Source: Cycas panzhihuaensis (Eukaryota > Cycadophyta). From it: 64,000 nucleotides of DNA. The notes beneath the pieces are model-generated. The model searched no databases and had not been told where the DNA came from. It saw only the letters and a list, made by a program, of their open reading frames with translations. Location: positions 214,341,741-214,405,740 of the forward strand of contig CM041465.1 in assembly GCA_023213395.1 (NCBI GenBank), written 5' to 3'. Of this stretch, positions 46,747-59,530 are shown one piece after another. The translations under genes were made by a program, and so were the position numbers. The stretch's first letter is position 1. Each line of letters begins with the position of its first letter.

Positions 46747-47580
46747 ATGGAAAGCACTACAAAGATGGAGATTGAAAAGTTCAGTGGCCAAAACTTTGAG
46801 TTGTAGAAGCGAAAGATGGAAGATATCCTCGTCGAGAAGGATCAGTGGATCGTTGTAGTAGGAACAAAGCCTGCGAATATGGGTGATGAAGACTGGAAGA
46901 GGCTTGATCGAAAGACACTTAGTTCGATAAGGTTATGCCTTTTAGACATGATGTTGTTGAATGTTGCCACAGAGTCTATAGCCAAAGATCTACGGAGAAA
47001 GTTAGAGGCTTTGTATCAAATAAAGTCCCTAGTTAATAAGCTATTTCTTCAGAAAAAGTTGTATTCACTCAAGATGAGTGATGGAGATGCAGTTGCAGAT
47101 CATCTCACTATATTTAACACCGTGGTTAGCCAACTTATTTTAGTTGGTATAACAATGTCTAAAGAAGACAAGTGTATTACCCTATTATGTTCGCTTCCTG
47201 ATTCCTAGGATAACCTTATGATGACGATTAGTAGGACGACTGATACCGCCCTAAAATTTGATGATGTTGTTGCTGCTCTATTGTTAGAAAAGACAAGGTG
47301 AAAATCTTTTGAGGATTATTCGAAAGAAGCATTAATAGTGAGAGGCTGAATGTTGGATCACGACTAATAAAGACCTAGGAACAGATGACCAAAACCTAGA
47401 GGAAAATCCTAATCTCCAATTAGAGGACCTTTGGTATGTTGATGTGGGAAGGTTGGCCATATGAAGAGCTAGTGTCGAGTCAAGGTAGATAAGGGAAAGT
47501 CACCTGAAGCTACTTCTTCCATGGTAGCAAAAGCCTCTGATGAAACTGATGGTGAAGTTTATTTGGCAACCTCAGGTAAG
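46747..47580 (+). pseudogene. Element J gag with CCHC knuckle, broken
   Basis: The ATG at 46747 opens MESTTKMEIEKFSGQNFEL, then a TAG in the usual Trp position of the FELWK motif. The open run 46816-47208 is the copia gag core, with LFLQKKLYSLKMSDGDAVAD and ILVGITMSKEDKCITLLCSL. A zinc knuckle C-x2-C-x4-H-x4-C at 47437-47475 contains two stops. It would build the particle and bind RNA. Confidence 0.92.
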
Positions 47581-47589
47581 TTGTTAAAT

Positions 47590-50500
47590 GTTAATTCTTA
47601 ATTAATTGACTCTAGTGCTTTACTTCATGTTACTCCCCATAGGGATTGGTTTTGTGAATACACAAGGATTAATGGAGGTGAGGTATTTCTTGGGAATCAT
47701 TACCCATATAAAATTATGGGTTGTGGAAAGGTGAAGGTTTGATTTGGGGATTAAAGGGTTAAAACTATCCCTAATATGAGTTATATTCCTAGTTTGGCTA
47801 TGAGTTTGTTGTTTGTCAGTTAATTAGGTGATATAGAAATAGAAGTAATCTTCAATAAAGATAGTTGCAGAATGGTTCAAGGAGCATTCGTGTTAGTAAG
47901 AGGGGTTCGATTTGGAACACTATACAAGATTTATGCAAGTATAATATGTGTTGGAAGTTGTAGTCTAGCTATTATAGAAGGTAGCAATAAAGAAGATAGG
48001 ACTCAAATATCACTTGTTGGTAAAACTATGCTGTCGCATCAGAGACTGGGCCATATTGGAGAGAAAGGCCTCCATGATTTATTCTCTAAAGGTATAGCAG
48101 GAGACATCTTTGGAATTAATAACTCCTTTGATTTTGATTTCTATGAGTATTCTATGTATGGCAAACAGAATCAAGTCAGTTTTCTTTCAAGTTTAAAAAG
48201 AGCAAAGGGTATTCTACAATTGGTGTATAGTGGTGTTTTTGGACCTATTAATGTACCCTCATTGGGTGGGTCCAAATACTTTGTCTCATTCATAGATGAT
48301 TTCTTGAGAAAGACATGGCTGTACTTTCTCAAGAGGAAATCTGAAGTCTTCAGTAAATTCAAAGAATTCAAGGGCTTAGTCGAGAATCAGAGTGATAGGT
48401 GGATCAAGGTACTGAGGATTGATAATGGAGGTGAGTTTTACTTAAAGGAATTTGAGCAATTTTGTAAGTAGTGTGGGATAGCAAGGCAAAAGATGAATCC
48501 CTATATGCCACAATATAACAGAGTTGCTGAAAGGATGAATAGGACCTTACTGGAGAGATCAAGGAGTATGCTTAGTGCTGCTAGATTAGAGAAGAAATTC
48601 TATGCAGAGGCTGTGATGACTACAAGCTACCTGATCAACAAATCACCGATAATTGCCTTAGTATACAAAACACCTAAAGAAGGGTGGTTTGGTAAGAAAC
48701 CATCTCTTGGTCATCTTAGAGTTTTTAGTTGTAAAGCTTTTAAGCATGTTCCTAAATAGCAAAGGGCTAATCTTGATTTCAAAGCATAAAAGATTATTTT
48801 CATTGGCTATGGTCATGGTGTTAAAGGATATAAGCTGTATAACCTTGAAACACAAAAGGTTGTTATAGTTGTGATGTTGTCTTTAGAGAGGAGTTCAAGT
48901 CTCTAAAGCGGGATGAAGAACCAGAGGAGGAACACTCTAAGAAGGTACTATTTGAATTAAGGGATGAAGATTCTACATCAAAATATGAGTCAGCTGAAGA
49001 GGAAGACCCAACTATAGAGGGAGCTTAACCTCAAGAACCCCACATCTTGAGGAGATCAACTCATGAGAGAAGACATCCTGACAGGTAGATTCTTGAAGAC
49101 TTTCATTGCTCCTCTTATGTTTTATCTGCTATAGATAGTAATCTAGTTACTGTTCAAGAGGCTCTAGAATCAAAAGAGAGCCAACTCTAGATGAAGGCCA
49201 TGTGAGAAGAAATGATAGCCTTGGACAAAAATAATACATGGGATTTGGTGAATCTTCCTAATGGAAGAAAACCTATTAATAACAATTGGATCTTCAAGAA
49301 GAAATTTTGGGCAGATGGTACTGTGGAAATGTACAAGGCTCACTTAGTAGCAAAGGGCTATTCCCAAGTCAAGGGAATAGATTTTGGTGAGGTATTTTCT
49401 CCTATTGTAAAAGTTGCTTCAATTAGATTTTTATTGGTTGTAGTAGCTTCATATGACCTTGAGGTGGATCAAATGGATGTGAAGATTGCATTTCTTTATG
49501 GTGACCTTGAGGAAGAAATTTATATGTTATAGCCTAAAGGGTTTGAAGTTGTAGGAAAGGAGGATATGGTGTGCAGGTTAAAGAAGTCATTATATGGCTT
49601 AAAACAGTCACCAAGGATGTGGTATCAGAAATTTGATTCACATATGTTGATGGATGGCCTTATGTGTAGCAAAGCAGATCATTGTGTTTATTATAAGAAG
49701 GTTGGTGATCATTTTGTTATTTTAGATTTATATGTTGATGACATACTTTTAGTTGGTAACAATAAAGGAATAAACCAACTTGTGAAAAACCAAGTAGCAT
49801 CTCACTTTGAGGTGCTACATATTTTATTTTAGGCATTGAAATTAAAATGGATAGGAGAAACAGGAAGATTTAGCTTAGCTAAAGACGATACATTGAGACA
49901 ATATTGCAATGATTTAGGTTACGGGATAGTAACCAATTAATATTCCTCTTCTTGTTGGTTTAAAATTATCAGTTGAATAATTCCCAAAGACTCACCAAGA
50001 AGTTGAACACATGGCATTTGTCCCTTATGCCAATGATGTTGGTATCCTGGTATATGCGATGGTTTACACTTGACCAACATTGCCTATGCAGTGGGAGTAG
50101 TTAGCAGGTATATGTCAAACCCAGGCAGGGAGCACTAGGTGGTTGTGAAAAGGATATTTAGGTATCTACGAGATACATCAGACTATGGAATTTGTTATCA
50201 AGGAGATCCCATGGAGAGTAAGATAGTGAACCTGAGAGGTTTTATTGATGCTAATTGGGCTAGAGATCTTGATAGTAAAATATCTACAAGTGGGTATGAT
50301 TTTACTCTTTCTGATTGGTGCAGTTAGTTAGATGAGTAAAAGACAAGTTGTGGTACTTTCTAGCACAGAAACAGAGTATATGGCATCTAGTCATGCATGC
50401 AAGGAAGCAGTTTGGTTATAGAGACTATGCATAGATATTGGCTTTAAGCAGGATACTGTGAGGATAGATTGTAATAGTTAAAGTGCAATCTACCTAGCAA

Positions 50501-50630
50501 AGAACCCCATTTTTCATTCTCGGTCAAAGCATATTGTTGTGCAGTTCCATTTTATGAGGGAAATGGTTCAAGATCATAAGGTGGACTTGTAAAAGATTGC
50601 TACACAAGAAAATGCTACAGACTCATTAAC
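47590..50630 (+). pseudogene. Element J pol: PR-IN-RT-RNase H (copia), broken
   Basis: Protease keeps LIDSSALLHVTP near 47605 (D-S-S-A instead of D-S-G-A). The open run 47872-48471 holds the pre-integrase region (HQRLGHIGEKGLHDL) and the first two core Asp sites (FIDDFLRK, RIDNGGEF). The run 48493-48759 holds the third (MNRTLLERSRSML). RT covers 49212-49832, with LVAKGYSQVKGIDFGEVFSP, KKSLYGLKQSPRMWYQKFD and intact YVDD at 49731-49742. Frameshifts follow near 49830-50140. RNase H is broken but visible to about 50630. Confidence 0.95.
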
Positions 50631-50738
50631 TAAGATTGTTAGCATAGAAATTTTTAAATGGTGTAGAATTACAATAGATGTTTGTGATTTTAGCATTCAA
50701 TAGTTGTGTATGTAGGTTTTCTTGTAAAGTGTTCAACA

Positions 50739-50748
50739 AGTGGGAGAT
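50739..50748 (+). other. Polypurine tract of element J
   Basis: AGTGGGAGAT immediately precedes the 3' LTR. Confidence 0.82.
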
Positions 50749-51193
50749 TGTTAGATATATTGAACACTTCGTAAGTATTACATGGGTATAGGCATTATAC
50801 CTTAGCACCTTTGTGGGGTCTGGGGACCCATTATAGGGCCCCCAGATGGGGGGTCTACGGGGCCAGTAGCCCCCTAGGCGAAGGTTCAGGGGCAAGATCC
50901 CCCGAGAAAAAGTTTTGGGTGTCTTATAAGGGTTATTGTCAGCCCAATGGTTTATGCCCATTGTATTCTAAAACTGCAAGGTAGTATCTTGTAATGTTAT
51001 GTCTATATATTCTTATGTAATGACACATGTAACATATAAAGATGATGAAATAGTCATGGATGAGTTGAGGAGTATGCTTAGACCTAAATCTCTTGGTGTT
51101 CTTTGTTGAGTGTTTGATTTATTTATATTATTTGTTCTTTGCATAGTTTAGAGTTATGTTATCACATTGCTTCTCGGTTATATTTTCTCTTCA
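50749..51193 (+). repeat. Element J 3' LTR with internal deletion
   Basis: 445 bp from TGTTAGATATATTG to TTTTCTCTTCA. Compared with the 5' LTR it lacks about 56 bp after 51070, the part that carries AATAAAA in the 5' copy. Confidence 0.92.
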
Positions 51194-53058
51194 TGGGGGT
51201 TATAAGCAAAGTGATTGACCAATACTCTATTGTTCATATCATGTACTCTAGCTCAGATGAGGCTTCTATGTCTAGATTGCTATTGGTTGGTGCTTCCCAC
51301 CTACCAGGAATGGATTGGGTACCACCATCACATAGGTAAAATCAGGTATATATTTTATCCATTGGGCTTTATCACATTTTTATAGCTATTGTGGCATATA
51401 ATGCTTTTATAATTGCTTGATTGCTTGGATTACTTGTTTGATCCCCTTGCTTATGCATGTTTCTTTCCTATGACAACTAAGACTTTAGTCCAATGGTACC
51501 ATCAAGCTCTTGTGCTTAATCCCCTCTTGGCGATAGGTTTCTCACATGCCTTTGTAACCTAGCTTAGATGATTCTTAGCTTGTTCATACTCTTTTGTAAC
51601 ATCTTTTCCTTTTTCTTGTACCTCATTTATCCCTTGGTCCATCGAGGAGAGTTTATTGAGGTTTTCTTGTGAAAAGATTAGATTCATTGCTCATTCTGGG
51701 TGAAATATATTGATTATATTCCATTGATGTTGATTGTTTGGGCCTTATTTATACCCTAGCATATGTGGTCACCATTGTTCCATGGAGTTTTGACTTAGGG
51801 TGATGTGTTTCTTATATGTTTCTGGTGATTTTTTATTCATACAATGACGCATAATTGGCCTACAGGTCTTTAGGGATATGTTTCAGGCCCTCTCAATAAT
51901 ATATCATGCCTTGTTTCATGTCTTTTAATTAATATTTATTAATTTTTATTAAAATCTATAAACCTGCTACTATACTATAGCCTTTTCTGGCCACACTACT
52001 CCAATTATTATGCCCTACTTTTATATTCACAGCACTGATAATATATTAGCAATGCTGCTAATATTTATGGTGTGTCTATTATGAGTTTAAATGTGGGTAA
52101 AAACAACTAAAATTGCATTTAATGCAAGCATGACATTAAATTTAACCTTGGGACTTGCCTAGATTGGGGCCTAATAGTCTCCAAAGGCCTTTAGAACACA
52201 AAAACTGGATTTTAAACTCATTATGCATCATCAACTTCCACTCTTAAACTCTCTTCCTAGAAAGAGGACATCCCTAAGCTACCAAGGTAGCCGAGGAGAC
52301 TCTCCTTTTCATTGTCAAGTAAAGATTTCTCCTCTAAAAAGCTTGCTTCTACTCACAACTCTCACTAACATTCTCTTTTCCTAATGGGTAAGCCCATTTT
52401 GGTTTGATTTCATTGACAAATATCACTATTTTATTCTATTTTTTTACTATTTATTGCATGTTTTGGTGATTTCTTAATTAAAAGCCCCTTTGCATAAACA
52501 TTTGGTAATTTTCCTTGTGTAAGCTTTAGAGGAAGCACCTCCATTCAACAACAAACCTTTTGTTTCACCATGCAAACCATTAGTTCATGGTAAGTGGAGA
52601 GCTTAAATAGCTAAGTGAGATTATAAGAGGGATATTAGGCTTGAGTTTCAACTCCAAAGGTCTCCTTCCACTTGGTAATCCCCTTCCCAAAGCTACAAAG
52701 TATTCTACCACATAATACCTCTACTAGTGCAATATTTTGGTTGTGAAACTTACAACATATCATTGGGATTTAACATCCTACCTCAAAATATTTCACTAAA
52801 TATCTATCTAAATGTGTGACACCTTTGGCCATTTGGGAAATATCCAACTTATAGAGGAGCCCCGCCATCCTAAGACACTCTCCTTTTCTCTTCTCCCATT
52901 CCCTTCTTGATGTTATAAGGTGAGGTTGTAAGTTCAAAAAGTAATATTTTATTTTATTTTTTGGGTTAAATACTTGAAATAAACTTTATAATAGCATTTG
53001 TATTTATAAGCATATACATACATACATACATACATACACACACATATATATAAGGTAG
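51194..53058. other. Interval before element H, nothing firmly recognised
   Basis: No coding motif, PBS or repeat that I can support. The 5' LTR of element H would be expected in or before this stretch, but no match to 63240-64000 was visible by eye. A (TACA)n/(CA)n microsatellite lies at 53013-53070. Confidence 0.45.
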
Positions 53059-53070
53059 ATACACACACAC
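53013..53070. repeat. (TACA)n and (CA)n microsatellite at the duplication border
   Basis: ATACATACATACATACATAC leads into CACACATATATATAAGG and then ACACACACACAT. A similar TATATACACACACACA lies at 54979-54994, where the second copy of the tandem duplication begins. Confidence 0.8.
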
Positions 53071-54981
53071 ATTATGGAAAGGTTTTTACCCCCTTGTTGT
53101 GTATGTAGACGATGCGTTGCAAGCAAAACAACATTTTGTAAAGAGGTAACACCATTTTATGCTAAAGCATATTATTTGAAATTTGTTTCAATCTCATTTC
53201 TTTTTTTTCCTTTTGCTATTGCATTGTTGGATTTAAATCTAGGGAAGGTAAGGAAGCCCACACTTAAACCTTTCTAATAACGTCTACAACAACAAATGAA
53301 GCAAAGTTTCCAATAAGGGAGAGGCATGAGGAAGAGTTGCACTCAATCACTGAACATCATGGAACCAGGTAAACTTCATTAAACTCTCTCTCTTTTGCCC
53401 CTCTCCCCCTTATTTCTCCAAAAAGTGAAACTTACTAAAAGAAAAATATTTGTTTCTTCCCTTTCATGCATATGCATCTCATATAGGAGAAAATCATAAC
53501 ATAGGTAAATTATGTTTTCTTTTCTCTTGCACTTAAAAGGAAGATTTTGCATACTCTCTTCTCTTAATCTTGCTTGTTGTGTATAAAGAAGAATTCAAAA
53601 AGCCTTATAAACATCCTTTTCCATAAGTAGAAATTATAGTTGCATTTTGTTTTCATTTGTTGCATTAAAGGAAAACCTAGTCAAAATAGTTGGTTACAAC
53701 ATTCTCTCATTATTTCTTTCTTTCATCCCAAACTCAATCCCTAGATAAAAGAAAGGAGAGTGAGGGAGAGAGAGATAGTGAGTTGTATGTTTGTTACACA
53801 TTCATTTTATGTTATGGACTTTGTGATCTTTACATTATAAGGCAAAGTCACGTTATAAGAAAAAACCATAAACTTAGACACCATTCATTTTCTTCTTACA
53901 ACATAAGAAGAGTTTAAAACTAAGTTGTAAATAGATAGAAGTAACATTCTCTCCTTACCTTTGAATTAGCACCTAAACTTAAACCCTTAAAGGTGACCCT
54001 TTAGGAATTAAACAAATTATTCTAAAACCTTTTGGAAATTGTTATTCCTCACCTCGATCCTTACTCCATCTCCTTTTTCCTAAAGGACCCTTTTACTCTT
54101 TTGTTTCCATTTTTGAAGGGAAACCTCTTACTTCCTCCCTTTATTTTGAGGATAAGTGAGATTTAGCTAGGCCACTTGATATCCTAAGGGCACTGCCCCC
54201 TTCTAATTTTTTTCCATCATTTCCAACCTTTCATAGTAGAGAGAGACTATGTGTCATTGTGTTCCTTGAATCCTTTATTCTGATGTGCAGATGCCCTTTG
54301 AGGATGACCTTGACCTATCTTATTCCTCTAGGCCTTTGCATCTGGTTGAAGCATAATAGATTCTCTTACCCCCATAAGAATGATTCCACTAGAAACCATA
54401 ATAGGGAATGTTAGTTAAGAAACTTGAGTATCACTTTGGTTCACAAGCATAGGCTGCTTCTATCCATCATTCTTGTAGTGTGTTAGGTAACTTCAACACA
54501 TCATCCTAAATTATTTTCTCTTCCTCTTCCATAGTCTCTAGGGAAAGGTATGAATACCACATTTTTCTCATCACTTGTGCAACTCTTCCCCCATAACGAA
54601 AGAGCCCCTTTATTCTTCTATCCCCTCATCTGATTCAGAATCGACAATAGAGAGTTTTTCTTCAAATAGGGCATATCACAAAAGAGCCTCCTATCCCATG
54701 GATTACTCTCATACTGGTGAGAGAATCCATGTGGAGTGACCCTTGATTTTTTCCTAGCCTGACCAGTTGCCTACCTCGTATGAGTAGGCAAGAACTCCTC
54801 CTGTGGATGTGATAGAAGCTTTGTGATAATGTTTTGAGGCTACAAGTGCCCAACAAACCTCAAAGTGGTTAGAGGCCCTCCTTCGTAGTGTTGCCTTACC
54901 TTCTTCGATATCCACACCTTCCACTTTGTCTCAATATCTTCCTTTGTTGATGGCAGGGCCTCCTCTTATAGTCTCCTTATA
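53059..54981 (+). repeat. Element H leader/gag-start tandem duplication, copy 1
   Basis: About 1923 bp, matching 54982-56905 base for base with a few percent differences by eye. It starts at ATACACACACACAT and ends CTCCTTAT. It includes leader sequence and, from about 54600, the gag N-terminal coding part. Confidence 0.93.
54291..54977 (+). pseudogene. Duplicated gag N-terminus of element H (copy 1), cut off
   Basis: Frames from ATG 54291 (MPFEDDLDLSYSSRPLHLVE) and from about 54600 (SSDSESTIESFSSNRAYHK, then KWLEALLRSVALPSSISTPS) repeat what is found at about 56215-56905. Here they run into the second copy instead of the rest of gag. Non-functional duplicate. Confidence 0.65.
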
Positions 54982-56905
54982 TATACACACACACATAATG
55001 GAAAGGTTTTTGCCCCCTTGTTATGTATGTAGAGGATGCGTTGTAAGAAAAGTAACATTTCGTAAAGAGGTAACACCATTTTATGCTAAAGCATATTATT
55101 TGAAATTTGTTTCAATCTCATTTCTTTTCTTTCCTTTTGCTATTACATTGTTGGATTTAAATCCAGGGAAGGTAAGGAAGCCCACACTTAAACCTTTCTA
55201 ATAACATCTACAACAACAAAGGAAGCAAAGTTGCTAATAAGGGAGAGGCATGAGGAAGAGTTGCACTACATCACTGAACATCATGGAACTAGTTGAACTT
55301 CATTAAACTCTCTCTCTTTTGCCCCTCTCCCCCTTCTTTCTCCTAAAAGTGAAACTTACTAAAAGAAAAATATTTGTTTCTTCCCTTTCATGCATATGCA
55401 TCTTATATAGGAGAAAAGCATAGCATAGGTAAATTATGTTTTCTTTTCTCTTGTACTAAAAAGGAAGAGTTTGCATACTCTCTTCTCCTAACCTCGCTTT
55501 CTATGTATAAAGAAGAATTCAAAAAACCTTATAAACATCCTTTTGCATAAGTAAAAATTATAGTTGCATTTTATTTTCATTTGTTACATTAAAGGAAAAC
55601 CTAGTCAAAATAACTAGGTACAACATTCTCTCATTATTTCTTTCTTTCATCCCAAACATAATCCCTGGATAAAAGAAAGGAGAGTGAGGGAAAGAGAGAG
55701 ATAGTGAGTTATATGTTTGTTACACATTCATTTTATGTTATGGACTTTGTAACCATTACATTATAAGGCAAAGTCACGCTGCAACAAAAAATCATAAACT
55801 TAGACACCATTCACTTTCTTCTTACAAGACAAGAAGAGTTTAAAACTAAGTTGTAAATAGATAGAAGTAATATTCTCTCCTTACCTTTGAATTAGAACCT
55901 AAACTTGAACCCTTAAAGGTGACCCTTTAGGTATTAAACAAATTATTCCAAAACCTTTTGGAAACTGTTATTCCTCACCTCGATCCTTACTCCATCTCCT
56001 TTTCCAAAAGGACCCTTTTACTCTTTTGTTTCCATTTTTGAAGGGAAACCTCTTACTTCCTCCCTTTCTTTCGAAGATAAGAGAGATTTAGCTAGGGAAC
56101 TTGGTATCCTAAGGGCACTACCCCCTTCTTATTTTTTTCCATCATTTCCAACCTTTTGTAGTAGAGAGACACTATGTGTCATTGTGTTCCTCGAATCCTC
56201 TATTCTGATGTGCAGACACCCTTCGAGGGTGACCTTGGCCTATCTTATTCCTCTAGGACTTTGCATCTAGTCAAAGCATAATAGACTCTCTTACCCCCAT
56301 AAGAATGATTCCACTAGAAACCATACCAAGGAATGTTAGTTAGGAAACTTGAGTATTGCTTTGGTTCCCGAGCATATGCTCCTTCTATCTATCATTCTTA
56401 TAGTGTGTTGGGTAACTTCAACACATCATCCTAAATTATTTTCTCTTCCTATTACATAGTCTCTAGGGCAAGGCATGAACACCACAATTTTCTCATCACT
56501 TGCGTAGCCCTTCCCCCATAGTGAAAGAGCCCCTTTATTTTTCTATCCCCTCATTTGATTTAAAATTGACAATAGAGGGTTTTTCTTCAAATAGGGCATA
56601 TCACATAGGAGCCTCCTATCCCATGGATTACTCTCATACTAGTGAGAGAATCCATGTGGAGTGACCCTTGATTTTTTCCCAGCCTGAGGAGTCACCTATC
56701 TCGTATGAGTAGGTAGGAACTCCTCCTGCGGATGCGATAGAAGCTTTGTCATAATATTTTGAAGCTACAAGTGCCCAACCACCCTCAAAGTGGTTAGAGG
56801 CCCTCCTTCGTAGCATTGCCTTACCTTCTTCCATATCCACACCCTCCACTTTATCTTAATCTCTTCCTTTGTTAATGCCAGGGCCTCCTCCTATAGGCTC
56901 CTTAT
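54982..56905 (+). repeat. Element H leader/gag-start tandem duplication, copy 2
   Basis: About 1924 bp, immediately following copy 1. It ends GGCTCCTTAT and then continues into the rest of gag, so this is the copy in native continuity. Confidence 0.93.
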
Positions 56906-58570
56906 CTGTAGGTGCTCCCTTTGCTTAAAGGGCATCCTAAGGTATGTCAATCTCCTAGATCAGGTTAAGCATTCTTCCTCCAAGTTAAACAATAATGCCA
57001 CAACCTACCATTGTATATACTTCTTTCGCTCAACCAAGAGTACCCCCTCAATCTTATTCTTTGAGACACAGAGGACTCATCTCCATCCACCCTCATACAT
57101 GACCCATGGACCCATCCCTCTACATACCGCTAGGTTACCAATCCCAGCCTTAGGGCACAAAGGGCCTAACCCTCTTCCTACCTATGGGGTAGATCTCACT
57201 ATCCTTATGGAGTTGCACCTCTTATAGGGGACCATATAGGTAAAACCCTATTCCTTATCCTACATCATTATCTATATGTACGGTATTACACGTGATCCTT
57301 TTACAAGGGGGATTTGTTCCCCCTCATGCCCCTTATTCTCATATATCACCCCAGCAAGGGGTATATCCTCAAGGTAGGATAAGACCTTCTCACCCGTCTT
57401 TTTCTTATCTAGCCTACCTACAAATGGGTATAACCCTCTCCCACCAAACAAGTAGAAATCCTTATCCTTCATACACCTAACCTCCTTATGGCGGAGTCAG
57501 GTATCTATATCTGTCTCCCACCTTACCTCAAATTGATCCTTTAGTTCAACTAGGGGCCCATCCCTTCATTGACTATAGGTCAACCCCTATCTTGGCTTAG
57601 GCACTCAGGACTAACCTACCACCTCATCATCCCAAGGTACCCAAATTTGATGGCACTTCATTACAAGATCTAACCAAGCATGTCAAGGGATTTACCATGG
57701 CATCTATCAACTATTAGGCCTACAATCATATTCTTATAAAATTATTTCCTAAATCTCTATAAGAAGATGCCCTTAAGTGGTTCTACTATTTCCTTGCTTA
57801 TTCTATTTATACTTTTTAGTAGCTTGTACATGAGTTTGTCAATTACTTTGATATATCTCACCCATTTAAAAGTGGGGTCAAAGCCCTACTTTCTCTTAAA
57901 CAAGGATACAATGTGCTTAATCGTGACTTTGTTAGGTGCTTTCATGATCTACTTCATTCCTCTAAGGCCATGTTGCTTGAGGAACTGAAACAAGATATTT
58001 TCATAAATGCCCTTCATTCTAAAGTCTATGTTGAATTCCTCAAGATGAGATCAATGACATATGATTTTTCCATAGCTAAATGCTTGGCATTGGAGACTAT
58101 TGAGATCTAAGATGGTCTTAAGAAGCCTCTAATATAGTCACAGGATCGTAAGGTAGCCCCTCCTTTGCATGAGCAAAGAACACAATAACAACCCCCAAAG
58201 CCCCCTACTAGTACGACTAATAGGACTTTAGACCCATTGACTTCAACAGTGCATTCCTTTGAATGTATGATTAAGGTGCTAAAGCTCCAACCTTCCGAAA
58301 CCTCTTCTAAGTCAGAAAATCCCTTCACTAGGCCTCCCATACTATGCCATCTAAAGGTAGGAACACTTAGACTTCTCAAGAGAAGAAGGTAAGAGCTTCC
58401 CCTGAGAAGAAATAGTGCTACGTGCATGGGGAGTGCCTTCATGGAGACTCGCAATGTTGGATGCAGCACCTAGAGCTCATGCCACATCATGATGATTCTC
58501 TTAAAAGGGCCTCCAAAGCCCAACTTAGATCAATTAGTCTATAGGAATCCCTTCCTTAACCATTGGGAAT
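56215..58570 (+). pseudogene. Element H gag with CHHC-type knuckle, broken
   Basis: A Pro-rich N-terminal part (KWLEALLRSIALPSSISTPS, PPPIGSLSVGAPFA; open piece 57292-57480) precedes the Retrotrans_gag core. The core reads VPKFDGTSLQDLTKHVKGF, MASINY, DALKWFYYFLAYSIYTF and, in the open piece 57913-58110, RDFVRCFHDLLHSSKAMLLE. A knuckle of C-x2-H-x4-H-x4-C form at 58416-58457 (CYVHGECLHGDSQC) follows, as in plant gypsy elements with a CxxHxxxGH type motif. Many TAG/TAA stops. Confidence 0.85.
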
Positions 58571-59129
58571 AAGATCTGCCTACTTAAAACATGAGGGCAA
58601 GGAACAAGGGATGATCTCCTAACCTCTCTTTTAACTAAGAGACTGGGAAGGGAGTATGAGAACCATCCTCTACATCAAGCCCTAGATCCCAGCACTCCCC
58701 ATCCTCATAACCCAAAAACCAGGGTAAGAGGATGATTTAAATGCTTGAGACTACTCCCTTATACCCTATTATGAGATCTTAAATAGCTAAGGAGGCTATC
58801 GAGGCCTTTACCTCCCAACAAAATCCTCTTAAGGATAATCTGCCTATAGAGATCCCTGTGGTCTCTAAGACTATCCTTGTTTATCTAGGATATTATGATT
58901 TTTTAAGGGCACTCCCACAACCCACTAGGAAAGGGAGGACCTTTTCAATCATCAAAGAACTGCATATTATTGCCATAGGCATGTCCATGATAAACATCTT
59001 GCACAGTTACCTTGAGTAATAAAACCTTCTCCTATAGGATGCCCTCATCTACTTAGTAGGCATGACCTTGAATGGGGTACTCCCTCACTTTTGACCCTAG
59101 AGACCTCCCTCCTACTAGTGAAAGGGGAA

Positions 59130-59530
59130 ATCAATGGCACTACATTTTCAACATTATAATAGACACCCCTGATTTTACTCTAAAGATGACTATTGTAGAT
59201 AACGATTCCTTAATTAATTCCATGCCTATTTGCATGGTATAGGGGCTAGGGATAGGATCCCTCAAGCCTGTCCCCTGGAGGTGCTAAGGCTATGATGGTA
59301 GTGAGAAGGCCCCTTTGGAAATGATGTCAATTCCCCTTACCCTAGAGGATAAGACTATCCAAATAGATATCGTGGTCCTCGATATAAATATGGATTATAA
59401 TCTCTTATTAGGACACCCATGGTTAGACCAAATGAGGGTTGTTTACTCTTCTTGATGGGGGTAACTCAAATTCATCCATGAAGGGGAAATAAAGGTTGTC
59501 CTTCGAGAACCTCCCCTTAGATGACCACCT
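59130..59530 (+). pseudogene. Element H protease, broken
   Basis: Plus-strand frame with FTLKMTIVDNDSLINSMPIC; the active site D-S/T-G-S appears as D-N-D-S at 59198-59209. It ends with YNLLLGHPWLDQMRVVYSS, the usual plant gypsy protease end (YNxLLGRPWxH). Stops interrupt it. Confidence 0.82.

Larger units (their letters stand above)
46160..51193 (+). mobile_element. Element J: Ty1/copia LTR retrotransposon, same family as A
   Basis: The 5' LTR (46160-46660) and 3' LTR (50749-51193) flank PBS, gag, PR, IN, RT, RH and a purine tract on the plus strand. Flanking 5-mers agggg and tgggg may be a target-site duplication with one mismatch. LTR and coding sequences match element A closely in opposite orientation. 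Long open runs remain (199 residues in integrase, 130 in gag, 106 in RT), but stops and shifts disable it. Confidence 0.95.

Noticed and set aside
58107-58469. 120-residue minus-strand ORF
   Set aside because: Antisense shadow of element H gag, which reads as a gag core and knuckle on the plus strand.
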